Of a DNA stretch of 64,000 bases, positions 25,553 through 33,673 are shown one piece after another. The notes under the pieces were generated by a model that was given only the letters and a program-made list of their open reading frames with translations, made no database searches and had not been told where the DNA came from. Source of the stretch: Streptomyces sp. NBC_00193 (GTDB lineage: Bacteria; Actinomycetota; Actinomycetes; Streptomycetales; Streptomycetaceae). Within the stretch, counting starts at the first letter, position 1; the number at the start of each line of letters is the position of its first letter. The position numbers and the translations under genes are program-made. Location of the stretch: the NCBI RefSeq assembly GCF_026342735.1, contig NZ_JAPEMM010000001.1, positions 2,108,001 through 2,172,000 on the forward strand, in the 5' to 3' direction.

Positions 25553-25910
25553 CGGCGGCAGCTCCCGGTAGACGTGCCAGAGAGGCCACTTGACGGGGGC
25601 GCGCCAGAACCTGCACGGCGACGACGGTCAGGTCCAGCAGGAGCCGGTCCGCGAGGGCCTCCAGGTGTTCCCTCGCGGCATCGGGGGCCCGGTACCGCGC
25701 GCCCGGGAACCTGAGCTCGACGACGTAGGCGCACCGGCCGCCCGGCACCGGCGCGGGAGACCGCTCCAGCACCTTCCAGTCACACCTCTGAAGCTCGGCT
25801 TCGAACAGCTCGAAGTCGGCCTGTCCACCCCCCAGTTCGACTCGGCCCACCGCCCGCTGATCCCAGTGTCCGACTGTTCCCGAAGCTCCCACGCGCCAGC
25901 CCCCCGTCAC
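25553..25910 (-). pseudogene. 5' fragment of the frameshifted membrane-protein gene
   Basis: From the GTG at 25910 the frame encodes RVELGGGQADFELFEAELQRCDWKVLERSPAP, GGRCAYVVELRFPGARYR and AREHLEALADRLLLDLTVVAVQ, a well-formed alpha/beta domain with good codon bias. It then degenerates into LARPRQVASLARLP, while the next frame opens as RFWRAPVKWPLWHVYREL. Adding one base near 25610-25612 joins both into a single protein of roughly 510 residues. No convincing ribosome site is seen before 25910, so the start is uncertain. Confidence 0.5.
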
Positions 25911-25929
25911 CGTGAGGGTGACCGTACCG

Positions 25930-26466
25930 TCAGCGCAGCGGCAAAAGCATCGTGATGTCGTCGCGGTCGTCCCCCGGGGCCACCCGGATCGCGTCGGGGA
26001 CGCGGCCGACCTCCTTGTAGCCGCAGGCGGCGTAGAAGTGCTCCAGGCCCAGGCCGCCCCGGCAGCCGAGGCGGACCGCCTCGATGCCCTCCATCGTGCG
26101 GGCGGCGTCGGCGACGGCCTCCATCAGCGCGCGGCCGGCGCCGCTGCCCTGGAGGGCGGTGTCGACCATGACGGTGTAGACCCAGATCCAGTGCCGCTGC
26201 AGCCGGTGCTGGTTGGGGGCGAGGACGGCGGTGGCGCGCACCCGGCCGGCGGCGTCGCGCCCGACGAGCAGGCGGCTGCGGCCCTCGGCGACCGCGGCGA
26301 GGTGCTTGTCGACCTCGGGGCGGATGTCCTCGATGACGACGGGCGCCACGAAACCCACCGCGCCGCCGGCGTTGGTCACGTCGGTCCAGAGCGCGGCGAA
26401 CTCTTCGGCCAGGGCGGGGTCGAGGGCGGGGTCGACGACCGGGTCGAAGGTGAAAGTAAGGGTCAT
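25930..26466 (-). CDS. GNAT-family N-acetyltransferase
   Basis: 178 residues, ATG at 26466. GNAT fold with VYTVMVDTALQGSGAGRALMEAVADAARTMEGIEAVRLGCRGG (beta 4, the acetyl-CoA pyrophosphate loop QGSGAG, helix 3) and HFYAACGYKEVGR (beta 6 region). Substrate unknown. An A/T-rich stretch (CTAGTTTAACTATTACC) precedes the start and is the likely promoter. Confidence 0.88.
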   Translation of the reverse strand: MTLTFTFDPVVDPALDPALAEEFAALWTDVTNAGGAVGFVAPVVIEDIRPEVDKHLAAVAEGRSRLLVGRDAAGRVRATAVLAPNQHRLQRHWIWVYTVMVDTALQGSGAGRALMEAVADAARTMEGIEAVRLGCRGGLGLEHFYAACGYKEVGRVPDAIRVAPGDDRDDITMLLPLR

Positions 26467-26503
26467 AGAGCTAGTTTAACTATTACCCCACCTCGCGCGC
26501 AAA

Positions 26504-26538
26504 GGGCCCCGGCCCCCCACGGCGGGGGACCGGGGCCC
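26504..26538. terminator. GC-rich terminator after mqnE
   Basis: GGGCCCC (26504-26510) pairs with GGGGCCC (26532-26538), and the inner CCCCC pairs with GGGGG around 26513-26528, with one bulge. It lies 27 bases after the mqnE stop. Confidence 0.7.
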
Positions 26539-26564
26539 GGAGCGTCGAAGAAGCGGGTCGGGCG

Positions 26565-27728
26565 TCAGAGCCGCATCGCCTGCGGGGTCTCGCGGAGCTC
26601 CGCGTCCGGGCCGGGGTACTCGCGGATGATCTCGTAGCGCGTGTTGCGCTCGACCGGGCGGAAGCCCGCCTCGCGGATCAGTTCCAGCAGGTCGTCGCGG
26701 CCCAGCTTGTTCGGGGTGCCGTAGTTGTCCGCGTCGTGCGTGATCTTGTACTCGACGACCGAGCCGTCCATGTCGTCCGCACCGTGCTGGAGGGCGAGCT
26801 GCGCCGTCTGCACGCCGTGCATCACCCAGAAGACCTTCACGTGCGGGACGTTGTCGAAGAGCAGGCGGGAGACCGCGAAGGTCTTCAGCGCCTCGGCGCC
26901 CGTCGCCATCGTCGTGCGCGCCTGGAGCTTGTTGCGTACCTTGCCGTCCTTCATGTCCACGAAGTCGTGCTGGTAGCGCAGCGGGATGAAGACCTGGAAA
27001 CCGCCGGTCTCGTCCTGCAGTTCGCGCAGCCGGAGCACGTGGTCCACGCGGTGGCGCGGCTCCTCGATGTGCCCGTAGAGCATCGTCGCCGGGGTCTTGA
27101 GGCCCTTGGAGTGCGCGAGGCGGTGGATGCGCGACCAGTCTTCCCAATGGGTGTTGTGGTCGACGATGTGCTGGCGGACTTCCCAGTCGAAGATCTCGGC
27201 GCCGCCGCCGGTGAGCGATTCCAGGCCCGCCTCGATCAGCTCGTCCAGGATGTCGGAGGCCGACATGCCGGAGATCGTTTCGAAGTGGTGGATCTCGGTC
27301 GCCGTGAACGCCTTCAGCGAGACGTTCGGCAGCGCCTCCTTCAGCGCGGAGAGCGAGCGCGGGTAGTACCGCCACGGCAGGCTGGGGTGCAGGCCGTTGA
27401 CGATGTGCAGCTCGGTGAGGTTCTCGCCTTCCATGGTCTTCGCCAGGCGGACGGCTTCCTCGATGCGCATCGTGTACGCGTCCTTCTCGCCCGGCTTGCG
27501 CTGGAACGAGCAGTACGCGCACGAGGCCGTGCACACGTTCGTCATGTTGAGGTGACGGTTGACGTTGAAGTGGACGACGTCGCCGTTCTTGCGCGTGCGC
27601 ACCTCGTGGGCGAGGCCGCCGAGCCAGGCCAGGTCGTCCGACTCGTAGAGGGCGATGCCGTCCTCACGGGTCAGCCGCTCGCCGGAGCGAACCTTGTCCT
27701 CCAGCTCACGCTTGAACCCAGCGTCCAT
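26565..27728 (-). CDS. mqnE: Aminofutalosine synthase
   Basis: 387 residues. The ATG at 27728 has GGAGAGG six bases upstream. An in-frame ATG at 27776 has none. Radical SAM enzyme with C66, C70 and C73 in NVCTASCAYCSFQ binding the 4Fe-4S cluster. IVNGLHPSLPWRYYPRSL, KAFTATEIHHF and MLYGHIEEPRHRVDH are diagnostic of MqnE rather than MqnC. It joins the chorismate-derived MqnA product to S-adenosylmethionine to form aminofutalosine, an early step of the futalosine route to menaquinone. Other genes of the route (ubiX, mqnP, mqnL) follow within 5.5 kb, with an Lrp regulator directly upstream. Confidence 0.93.
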   Translation of the reverse strand: MDAGFKRELEDKVRSGERLTREDGIALYESDDLAWLGGLAHEVRTRKNGDVVHFNVNRHLNMTNVCTASCAYCSFQRKPGEKDAYTMRIEEAVRLAKTMEGENLTELHIVNGLHPSLPWRYYPRSLSALKEALPNVSLKAFTATEIHHFETISGMSASDILDELIEAGLESLTGGGAEIFDWEVRQHIVDHNTHWEDWSRIHRLAHSKGLKTPATMLYGHIEEPRHRVDHVLRLRELQDETGGFQVFIPLRYQHDFVDMKDGKVRNKLQARTTMATGAEALKTFAVSRLLFDNVPHVKVFWVMHGVQTAQLALQHGADDMDGSVVEYKITHDADNYGTPNKLGRDDLLELIREAGFRPVERNTRYEIIREYPGPDAELRETPQAMRL

Positions 27729-27806
27729 GCCGGTCCTCTCCTCTGTCCTCAAATCCATGCGGTACGTGTGCCCCACAACCGCGCCCCAACCGTACTCTCA
27801 GCGCCC

Positions 27807-28280
27807 TCAGGCTTCCTCCGGCAGGCCCCCGACCCGGTTCTCCCACTTGGTGGAGAGCACGATCGTCGTGCGCGTGCGCGAGACGCCCTTGGTGCTGGAG
27901 AGCTTGCGGATGATCCGCTCCAGCCCGTCCACGTCGCCGGCCCGGACCTTGAGCATGTACGAGTCGTCGCCGGCGATGAACCAGCAGTCCTCGATCTCCG
28001 AGAGGTCGCGCAGCCGGCGGGCCACGTCCTCGTGGTCCGCGGCGTCGGAGAGCGAGATCCCGATCAGTGCCGTGACGCCGAGGCCGAGCGAGGCCGCGTC
28101 CACGGTCGCGCGGTAGCCGGTGATGACTCCGGCCGTCTCCAGCCGGTTGATCCGGTCGGTGACGCTGGGGCCGGAGAGGCCCACGAGCCGGCCCAGCTCG
28201 GCGTACGAGGCGCGTCCGTTCTCACGAAGTGCCTGGATGAGCTGCTTGTCCACCGCGTCCATATACCTGGAGCCTTCCAT
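27807..28280 (-). CDS. Lrp/AsnC-family transcriptional regulator
   Basis: 157 residues from the ATG at 28280. A start at 28262 (MDAVDKQL), after AGGAAGG-like sequence, is equally possible. N-terminal winged helix-turn-helix (LIQALRENGRASYAELGRLVGLSGPSVTDRINRLETAGVITGY), then the RAM effector domain (ALIGISLSDAADHEDVARRLRDLSEIEDCWFIAGDDSYMLKVRAGDVDGLERII). Such proteins form octamers and sense amino acids or other small ligands. It is located upstream of mqnE and divergent from a small ORF across a gap with two hairpins. Confidence 0.92.
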   Translation of the reverse strand: MEGSRYMDAVDKQLIQALRENGRASYAELGRLVGLSGPSVTDRINRLETAGVITGYRATVDAASLGLGVTALIGISLSDAADHEDVARRLRDLSEIEDCWFIAGDDSYMLKVRAGDVDGLERIIRKLSSTKGVSRTRTTIVLSTKWENRVGGLPEEA

Positions 28281-28321
28281 TATTCGGCAATCCCTCAAGT
28301 TTACGTATAGAATCTAAGGTG

Positions 28322-28369
28322 CACAGGGTCGACACCCTGTGAATCTTTCAACAGATCAACGACGATCTG
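28322..28369. promoter_or_regulatory. Two inverted repeats between Lrp gene and small ORF
   Basis: CACAGGGT/ACCCTGTG (28322-28329 and 28334-28341, 4-base loop) and CAGATC/GATCTG (28352-28357 and 28364-28369, 6-base loop). Both lie in the leader of the small ORF (start 28393), after an A/T-rich stretch TTTACGTATAGAAT that may be its -10 region. They could be operators or mRNA leader hairpins. Confidence 0.5.
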
Positions 28370-28392
28370 ACAATTTTCAGGAGTGGTTCACC

Positions 28393-28527
28393 GTGTACAC
28401 GATCGAGATGGCCTACGCGCACATGCGACAGCTCCAGGAGCTGGCCAACCGATCCCGCACCGACCAGCCCGTCGCCGCGCACCGCGTCGACAAGATGCGC
28501 AAGCCGGGGCGCGCCAAGAAGCGCTAG
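28393..28527 (+). CDS. Small basic protein (44 residues)
   Basis: The GTG at 28393 has AGGAG nine bases upstream. The product is helical, with AYAHMRQLQELANRSR followed by a basic tail (HRVDKMRKPGRAKKR). Coding is supported by codon bias and the ribosome site, and I recall similar short proteins in other Streptomyces, though no function is known to me. Its stop codon TAG shares two bases with the stop of the convergent ubiX gene (28524-28527). It is divergent from the Lrp gene. Confidence 0.7.
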   Translation: MYTIEMAYAHMRQLQELANRSRTDQPVAAHRVDKMRKPGRAKKR

Positions 28528-29228
28528 GCGCCACCGCTCGCCTCCCGGGCCCTCCCCGCGACGGGAGGCCGGGAGCCTCCGAGCTCCCCTTCCCACCGGC
28601 GGTACAGCCCGTGCGGCACTCCTGCCGCGTCGAGCACCCGCCCCGCGACGAAGTCCACCAGATCCTGGATGTGCGTCGCACCCGCGTAGAACGCCGGAGA
28701 GGCGGGCAGCACCACTGCGCCCGCCTCGTCCAGGCTCACCAGATGCTTCAGCGTCTGCCCGCTCAGCGGGGTCTCCCGTACCGTCACCACCAGTCGGCGC
28801 CGCTCCTTGAGCGTCACGCTCGCGACCCGCTGGAGCAGGTCCTTCGACAGCCCGAGCGCCACCCCGGCCACGCAGGCCGTGGACGCGGGCACGATCAGCA
28901 TCCCCTTCACGGGGTACGAGCCGCTGCTCGGTCCGGCCGCCAGATCCCCGGCCGCCCAGTGACGTACGCCGTCCAGGTCCGGGCGCGCGAAGGTCGCGGG
29001 CTTGCCGTCGGCCCCCCGTTCCAGCCACTCCCCCAGGTCGTCCCGCCAGTGCGCGTCGCGGAAGGCGATCCCCGTCTCGTCCAGCAGCGTCAGGCGCGAA
29101 GCCCGGCTCACCACCAGGTCCACGCTCTCGCCCGCCGCCAGCAGTCCGCGGATCACCGCCGCCGCGTACGGCGTCCCGGACGCCCCGGAAACCCCGACCA
29201 CCCACGGGGTGCGCTTGCGCTCAGTCAT
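28524..29228 (-). CDS. ubiX: UbiX-family flavin prenyltransferase (MqnM role)
   Basis: 234 residues. VVGVSGASGTPYAAAVIRGLL (FMN-binding), SRASRLTLLDETG, PASTACVAGVALGLSKDLLQRVASVTLKERRRLVVTVRETPLSGQTLKHLVSLDEAGAVVLPASPAFYAG and DFVAGRVLDAAGV are the classic UbiX segments. UbiX attaches a dimethylallyl group to FMN to make prenylated FMN, the cofactor of UbiD decarboxylases. The UbiD partner here is mqnL at 31751. The only visible ribosome site (GGAGG) stands a single base before the ATG at 29228. The C-terminal 30 residues (LGGSRPPVAGRAREASGGA) are a low-complexity extension. Confidence 0.92.
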   Translation of the reverse strand: MTERKRTPWVVGVSGASGTPYAAAVIRGLLAAGESVDLVVSRASRLTLLDETGIAFRDAHWRDDLGEWLERGADGKPATFARPDLDGVRHWAAGDLAAGPSSGSYPVKGMLIVPASTACVAGVALGLSKDLLQRVASVTLKERRRLVVTVRETPLSGQTLKHLVSLDEAGAVVLPASPAFYAGATHIQDLVDFVAGRVLDAAGVPHGLYRRWEGELGGSRPPVAGRAREASGGA

Positions 29229-29321
29229 ACCTCCGAGACTATCCGGCCACCGCCGACGGGCACTGGCTAAGGTGTCCGCACGTTCAAGGGGTGGACACGG
29301 CAGAGCAGGGACGGTGACGTC

Positions 29322-29942
29322 ATGAGCGAGCGCGGGATGCGTCCGGCCGGTACGCGGGCGGGCCAGTGGAGCCGCAGCGGCCGGGTCGGGGCGGCGGCGA
29401 AGCTGATGCTGGGCTGGGTGGCACTGCTGTGGCTGATCGAGGCCGCCGACTACGCCACGGGCCACGCGCTCGACGCCTACGGCATCACCGCGCGGGAGGC
29501 CGACGGCCTGAGCGGGATACCCCTGGCGCCCTTCCTGCACTTCGGCTTCGACCACGTGGCCTCCAACAGCGTCCCGCTGCTGGTCCTCGGCTTCGTCACC
29601 GCACTGAGCGGCATCGGCCGCTTCCTGGCCGTCTGCGCGGCCATCATCCTGGCCGACGGGTTCGCCGTCTGGCTGATCTCCCCGCCCCACAGCATCACGG
29701 CGGGAGCCTCGGGCCTGGTCTTCGGCCTCTTCGGCTACCTGCTGGTCCGCGGCTTCGTGGAGCGCAGCCCGCTGGGCATCGCGGTCGCCGTGGTCATCGC
29801 CGCCGTCTGGGGCACGACCTTCCTGGCCGGAGCCCTCCCGACGGACTCGGTGGTCAGCTGGCAGGCCCACCTCTTCGGCCTCCTGGCCGGCGCGGCGGTC
29901 GCCCTGATCGCCCGCCCCCGCCCGGAGGTGGCAGCGCTCTAG
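29322..29942 (+). CDS. Rhomboid-family intramembrane serine protease
   Basis: 206 residues with six hydrophobic helices. The catalytic Ser130 is in GASGLVFG and the catalytic His183 in AHLFGLLAG. HFGFDHVASNSVPLLVLG supplies the HxxxxHxxxN motif of helix 2. It cleaves membrane-anchored substrates, unknown here. It is the only plus-strand gene inside the menaquinone region, separating ubiX from mqnP on the opposite strand, and is probably transcribed alone. Confidence 0.9.
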   Translation: MSERGMRPAGTRAGQWSRSGRVGAAAKLMLGWVALLWLIEAADYATGHALDAYGITAREADGLSGIPLAPFLHFGFDHVASNSVPLLVLGFVTALSGIGRFLAVCAAIILADGFAVWLISPPHSITAGASGLVFGLFGYLLVRGFVERSPLGIAVAVVIAAVWGTTFLAGALPTDSVVSWQAHLFGLLAGAAVALIARPRPEVAAL

Positions 29943-29971
29943 CCTGCGGCGCCGGGTAGGGCCGCATCCGG

Positions 29972-30895
29972 CTACAGCGACAGCCCCCGCGCCACCAGGT
30001 CCGCCAGGGCGCACACGAACAGGGCCATGCCGATGAAGCCGTTGACCGTGAAGAAGGCGCGGTTCAGGCGGGACAGGTCGTGCGGGGTGACGATGGTGTG
30101 CTCGTAGAGGAAGGCGCCGACCACGATCAGCAGGCCGAGCCAGAACGGCCAGCCCGCGTCCGTCGCCACCGCGTACCAGGCCAGCAGGCCCGTGGTGACG
30201 ACGTGCGCGCCGCGCGCGCCCCACAGGGCGGCCGGGATGCCGAAGCGGGCCGGGACGGACTTGACGCCCTCCGCGCGGTCCGCGGCCACGTCCTGGCAGG
30301 CGAAGATCAGGTCGAAGCCGCCGATCCACACGCCCACCGCGAGGCCGAGGATCACCGCGTCCCAGGACCACTCGCCGGTGATCGCGATCCAGGCCCCGAC
30401 CGGGCCCATCGCCTGGGCGATGCCGAGGATGGCGTGCGGGAAGTTCGTGAACCGCTTCCCGTACGGGTACACCACCATCGGCACGACGGCGATCGGCGCC
30501 AGCATCAGGCAGAGCGGGTTCAGCAGCGCCGCCGCGCCGAGGAACACGACGAGGGCGATCCCGGCCCCGGTCCAGGCGGAGCGGACCGAGACGGCGCCCG
30601 TCACCAGCTCGCGCCCGGCGGTCCGCGGGTTCCGCGCGTCGATCTCCCGGTCGATGATCCGGTTGGCCGCCATCGCGAAGGTCCGCAGCCCCACCATGCA
30701 GACGGTGACGAGCAGCAGCTTGCCCCAGTGCATCCGCTCGTCGAGCGTGTACATGGCGGTGAGCGCGGCGATGTAGGCGAAGGGCAGCGCGAAGACCGAG
30801 TGCTCGATCATCACGAGCCGCAGGAACGCCTTGACCTTGCCGCTCGCCTGCGGCGCGGGACCTGAGCCGAGGACGCCCTCAGCGGCGGATGTCAT
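29972..30895 (-). CDS. mqnP: UbiA-family prenyltransferase of menaquinone synthesis
   Basis: 307 residues with nine predicted helices. Two Asp-rich motifs bind the Mg-diphosphate: NRIIDREID (N78, D82, D86) and DVAADRAEG (D202, D206). In the futalosine route this enzyme attaches the polyprenyl chain to 1,4-dihydroxy-6-naphthoate, before decarboxylation by MqnL. Its ATG overlaps the stop of the preceding gene (ATGA at 30892-30895), the last link in a chain of coupled genes from mqnL. Confidence 0.93.
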   Translation of the reverse strand: MTSAAEGVLGSGPAPQASGKVKAFLRLVMIEHSVFALPFAYIAALTAMYTLDERMHWGKLLLVTVCMVGLRTFAMAANRIIDREIDARNPRTAGRELVTGAVSVRSAWTGAGIALVVFLGAAALLNPLCLMLAPIAVVPMVVYPYGKRFTNFPHAILGIAQAMGPVGAWIAITGEWSWDAVILGLAVGVWIGGFDLIFACQDVAADRAEGVKSVPARFGIPAALWGARGAHVVTTGLLAWYAVATDAGWPFWLGLLIVVGAFLYEHTIVTPHDLSRLNRAFFTVNGFIGMALFVCALADLVARGLSL

Positions 30896-31293
30896 ACGAG
30901 GTCCCTCCGGAACTCTTCGAGATCGGCCCGCAGCCCGTCGAGCGGGACCGGCCCTATCTCCATGTCGAGGTGGTTGGTCGTGTCGTGCCCGACCGGGGTG
31001 AGCCGGGCCACGAACGCAATGTCGCCTGCGCCCGCGGGTATCGCGGCCAACCGCAGCGGGTTCGCGCGGCTCTCGCTGACCTCGGCCCAGAAGGCCTCGG
31101 GTTCGGCGGCGCCGGTGCGGGCCAGCAGTCGGTCCGCGAAGGCGGCGACCTCCTCGGCCTCCACGTGCGCCTCGAAGTCGGCGGTGAACTCGCCGCCCCA
31201 GTCGGCGGTGACGCGCCAGCCGTCGGCCGCCCGCTCGGGGGCGGTCAGAGCGACCCAGACCTCGTCACTGCCGATCCGGAGTCTCGGGGTCAC
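30892..31293 (-). CDS. Small protein of unknown function, paralogous to its upstream neighbour
   Basis: 133 residues. The GTG at 31293 overlaps the stop of the upstream gene (GTGA), with GGAG six bases before. It is acidic and soluble, beginning LRIGSDEVWVALTAPE and ending GLRADLEEFRRDLV. Both ends resemble the neighbour 31290-31754 (FIGTDTVYVAL... and LLADLEDFRRSLA), with a variable middle. I recognise no characterised family. It is translationally coupled to mqnP downstream, so it is certainly expressed with menaquinone genes, but a role in that pathway is only inferred. Confidence 0.75.
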   Translation of the reverse strand: MTPRLRIGSDEVWVALTAPERAADGWRVTADWGGEFTADFEAHVEAEEVAAFADRLLARTGAAEPEAFWAEVSESRANPLRLAAIPAGAGDIAFVARLTPVGHDTTNHLDMEIGPVPLDGLRADLEEFRRDLV

Positions 31294-31754
31294 GCCAGGC
31301 TCCGGCGGAAGTCTTCGAGGTCGGCCAGCAGGTCGGCCGTGGGGAGCGTGCCGAGTTCCAGGGTCCACGGGCCCGCGTCGTGGCCCTCGGGCGGGGTGAC
31401 GTGGGCGGTCAGCTGCCAGGTCGTGGGGGTCGGGCGCGCCTCCAGGCGCAGGAAGTTACCCGCCTCCGCCGTGAACGGCTCGCCCGCGACCAGGGCGCGC
31501 TGGAGCTGCTCCGCGAAGTCGTCCGCCTCGATGTCCCGCGCGCCGGGCAGCTCGAAGCCGTCGCCCTCGCCGTCCTCGTCGAGCATCAGCGCCCAGACGT
31601 TGCCGGGGCCCGCGAACTCCTCGGGCGAGACGCCCGCCTCCGCGGCGGCCTCGCGGACGCCCGGGTCGGCCGGGTCGAGGCTCGGGCGCACCAGGGCCAC
31701 GTACACGGTGTCGGTGCCGATGAAGAGGGCCGGGCCCCCGTCGACAGGGCTCAC
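31290..31754 (-). CDS. Small acidic protein of unknown function in mqn operon
   Basis: 154 residues. The GTG at 31754 overlaps the mqnL stop (GTGA) and has GGAG upstream. It begins MSPVDGGPALFIGTDTVYVALVR, has an acidic middle (MLDEDGEGDGFELPGARDIEADDFAEQLQRAL), and ends WTLELGTLPTADLLADLEDFRRSLA. It is a paralogue of the next gene. No signal peptide, helix or known motif. Lying between mqnL and mqnP with overlapping stop/start codons, it must be translated with them. Confidence 0.75.
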   Translation of the reverse strand: MSPVDGGPALFIGTDTVYVALVRPSLDPADPGVREAAAEAGVSPEEFAGPGNVWALMLDEDGEGDGFELPGARDIEADDFAEQLQRALVAGEPFTAEAGNFLRLEARPTPTTWQLTAHVTPPEGHDAGPWTLELGTLPTADLLADLEDFRRSLA

Positions 31755-33208
31755 AGTCCGTACTCCTTCCAGCGGCTGTCCACCAGGGCCGCGGTCGCGG
31801 GGTCGGACTCGACCATGTCAGGCCAGCCGCCGTCCCGGGTGTAGCCCTCGGTCGGCAGCTTCTTCGTGGCGTCGATGCCCGCCTTGCCTCCCCAGAACTG
31901 CTGGTAGGAGGCGTGGTCCAGGTGGTCCACCGGGCCCTCGACGACGGTGAGGTCGCGGGAGTAGTCCGTGTTGCCGAGCGCCCGCCAGGAGACCTCGTGG
32001 AGGTCGTGGACGTCGCAGTCCTTGTCCACCACGATGATCAGCTTGGTCAGCGACATCATGTGCGCGCCCCAGATGGCGTGCATGACCTTCTGCGCGTGCT
32101 TCGGGTACTTCTTGTCGATCGAGACGATCGCGCAGTTGTGGAAGCCGCCCGACTCGGGGAGGTGGTAGTCCACGATGTCCGGGACGATGATCTTGAGCAG
32201 GGGGAGGAAGAAGCGTTCCGTCGCGCGGCCCAGCGGGCCGTCCTCCGTCGGCGGCCGGCCGACGACGATCGACTGGATCAGCGGACGCTTCCGCATCGTC
32301 ACGCAGTCGATCTTCAGCGCCGGGAACGGCTCCTGCGGGGTGTAGAAGCCGGTGTGGTCGCCGAAGGGGCCCTCGGGGAGCGTCTCCCCGGGCTCCAGCC
32401 AGCCCTCGATGACCACCTCGGCGTGGGCCGGGACCTGGAGCGGGACCGTCTTGCAGTCCACCATCTCGATCCGCTTGCCCGCCACGAACCCGGCGAACAG
32501 GTACTCGTCGATGTCACCCGGCAGCGGCGCGGTCGACGCGTACGTCACGGCCGGCGGGCAGCCGAAGGCGATCGCGACCGGCAGCCGCTCACCTCGCGCC
32601 GCGGCCACCGCGTAGTGGTTGCGGCTGTCCTTGTGGATCTGCCAGTGCATGCCGATGGTGCGCTTGTCGTGGCGCTGGAGGCGGTACAGGCCGAGGTTGC
32701 GCACGCCCGTCTCCGGGTGCTTGGTGTGCGTCAGCCCGAGGTTGAAGAAGGACCCGCCGTCCTTGGGCCAGGTGAAGAGCGCCGGCAGCTGGTCCAGGTC
32801 CACGTCGTCGCCGGTGAGGACGACCTCCTGGACGGGCGCGGACTCGCCCTTCACCTTCTTCGGCGGCACGTGCACCATCGAGCCGAGCTTGCCGAAGGCC
32901 TCGCGGACGCCCATGAAGCCCTGCGGCAGCTCCGGCTTGAGCAGGCCGCCGATCTTCTCGCTGATCTCGGCGTACGACTTCAGCCCGAGGGCCTTCAGCA
33001 GTCGCCGGTCGGTCCCGAAGACGTTCATGGCCAGCGGCATCGCCGAGCCCTTGACGTTCTCGAAGAGCAGCGCGGGTCCGCCCGCCTTGTTCACTCTGTC
33101 GACGATCTCCCCGACCTCTAGGTACGGGTCCACTTCGGCCTTGATGCGCTTGAGGTCGCCCTCCCGCTCGAGGGCCCGGAGCAGCGAGCGGAGATCGTCG
33201 TAAGCCAT
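31751..33208 (-). CDS. mqnL: UbiD-family decarboxylase of menaquinone synthesis
   Basis: 485 residues, ATG at 33208 (MAYDDLRSLLRALEREGDLKRI). UbiD fold with prenyl-FMN-binding NLGLYRLQRHDKRTIGMHWQIHKD and VAIAFGCPPAVTYASTAPLP, and the catalytic acidic region ending KLIIVVDKDCDVHDLHEVSWRALGN. It removes the carboxylate from the prenylated 1,4-dihydroxy-6-naphthoate using prenylated FMN supplied by UbiX (28524-29228). It is the first gene of a minus-strand operon mqnL, two small unknowns, mqnP. Confidence 0.93.
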   Translation of the reverse strand: MAYDDLRSLLRALEREGDLKRIKAEVDPYLEVGEIVDRVNKAGGPALLFENVKGSAMPLAMNVFGTDRRLLKALGLKSYAEISEKIGGLLKPELPQGFMGVREAFGKLGSMVHVPPKKVKGESAPVQEVVLTGDDVDLDQLPALFTWPKDGGSFFNLGLTHTKHPETGVRNLGLYRLQRHDKRTIGMHWQIHKDSRNHYAVAAARGERLPVAIAFGCPPAVTYASTAPLPGDIDEYLFAGFVAGKRIEMVDCKTVPLQVPAHAEVVIEGWLEPGETLPEGPFGDHTGFYTPQEPFPALKIDCVTMRKRPLIQSIVVGRPPTEDGPLGRATERFFLPLLKIIVPDIVDYHLPESGGFHNCAIVSIDKKYPKHAQKVMHAIWGAHMMSLTKLIIVVDKDCDVHDLHEVSWRALGNTDYSRDLTVVEGPVDHLDHASYQQFWGGKAGIDATKKLPTEGYTRDGGWPDMVESDPATAALVDSRWKEYGL

Positions 33209-33325
33209 GCCCGCAATTGTGGCATCCCGGCTCAGAGCCCGAACCGCGGCGGGCCCTCTACCCTGGAAGAGTCCACGGCGGACCTGTCCGGTCCGCACCG
33301 TTCTTCTGGGGGTCGGTCCCACACC

Positions 33326-33646
33326 GTGCTGCGCTATCTGCCGTTCCTGCTGATCATCGCGCTGACCATCTACACCTTCATCGACTGCCTGAACACGCCG
33401 GAAGAAGAGGTCAAGCACCTTCCGAAGGTCGTCTGGGTCCTGATCATCCTGCTCTTCTCGATCGTCGGTCCGGCGGTGTGGCTGTTCGCGGGCAAGAAGC
33501 GGGTGCCCGGCGGCGCCGGCGGCCGGCCGCGCCCGGGCCGCCGCACGTGGGTGGCCCCCGACGACAACCCGGAGTTCCTGAAGTCCCTGCGCGACGAGCG
33601 GGACGAGAAGGAGAAGGGCAAGGAGAAGGACAAGGACAAGGAGTAG
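33326..33646 (+). CDS. PLDc_N-domain small membrane protein
   Basis: 106 residues from a GTG. Two membrane helices (LPFLLIIALTIYTFIDCL and VWVLIILLFSIVGPAVWLFAG) match the phospholipase D N-terminal-like (PF13396) domain. A basic linker (KKRVPGGAGGRPRPGRR) and a Lys/Glu-rich tail (KEKGKEKDKDKE) follow. Family function unknown. It is divergent from mqnL and convergent with the LysR gene. Confidence 0.85.
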   Translation: MLRYLPFLLIIALTIYTFIDCLNTPEEEVKHLPKVVWVLIILLFSIVGPAVWLFAGKKRVPGGAGGRPRPGRRTWVAPDDNPEFLKSLRDERDEKEKGKEKDKDKE

Positions 33647-33673
33647 GGCGGCCCGGAAGGGCCTTGCCCCGCC

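Noticed and set aside
28524..33208. ubiX/ubiD/ubiA trio as a ubiquinone or aromatic degradation cluster
   Set aside because: Adjacent mqnE and the high-GC actinobacterial setting indicate menaquinone synthesis through futalosine.
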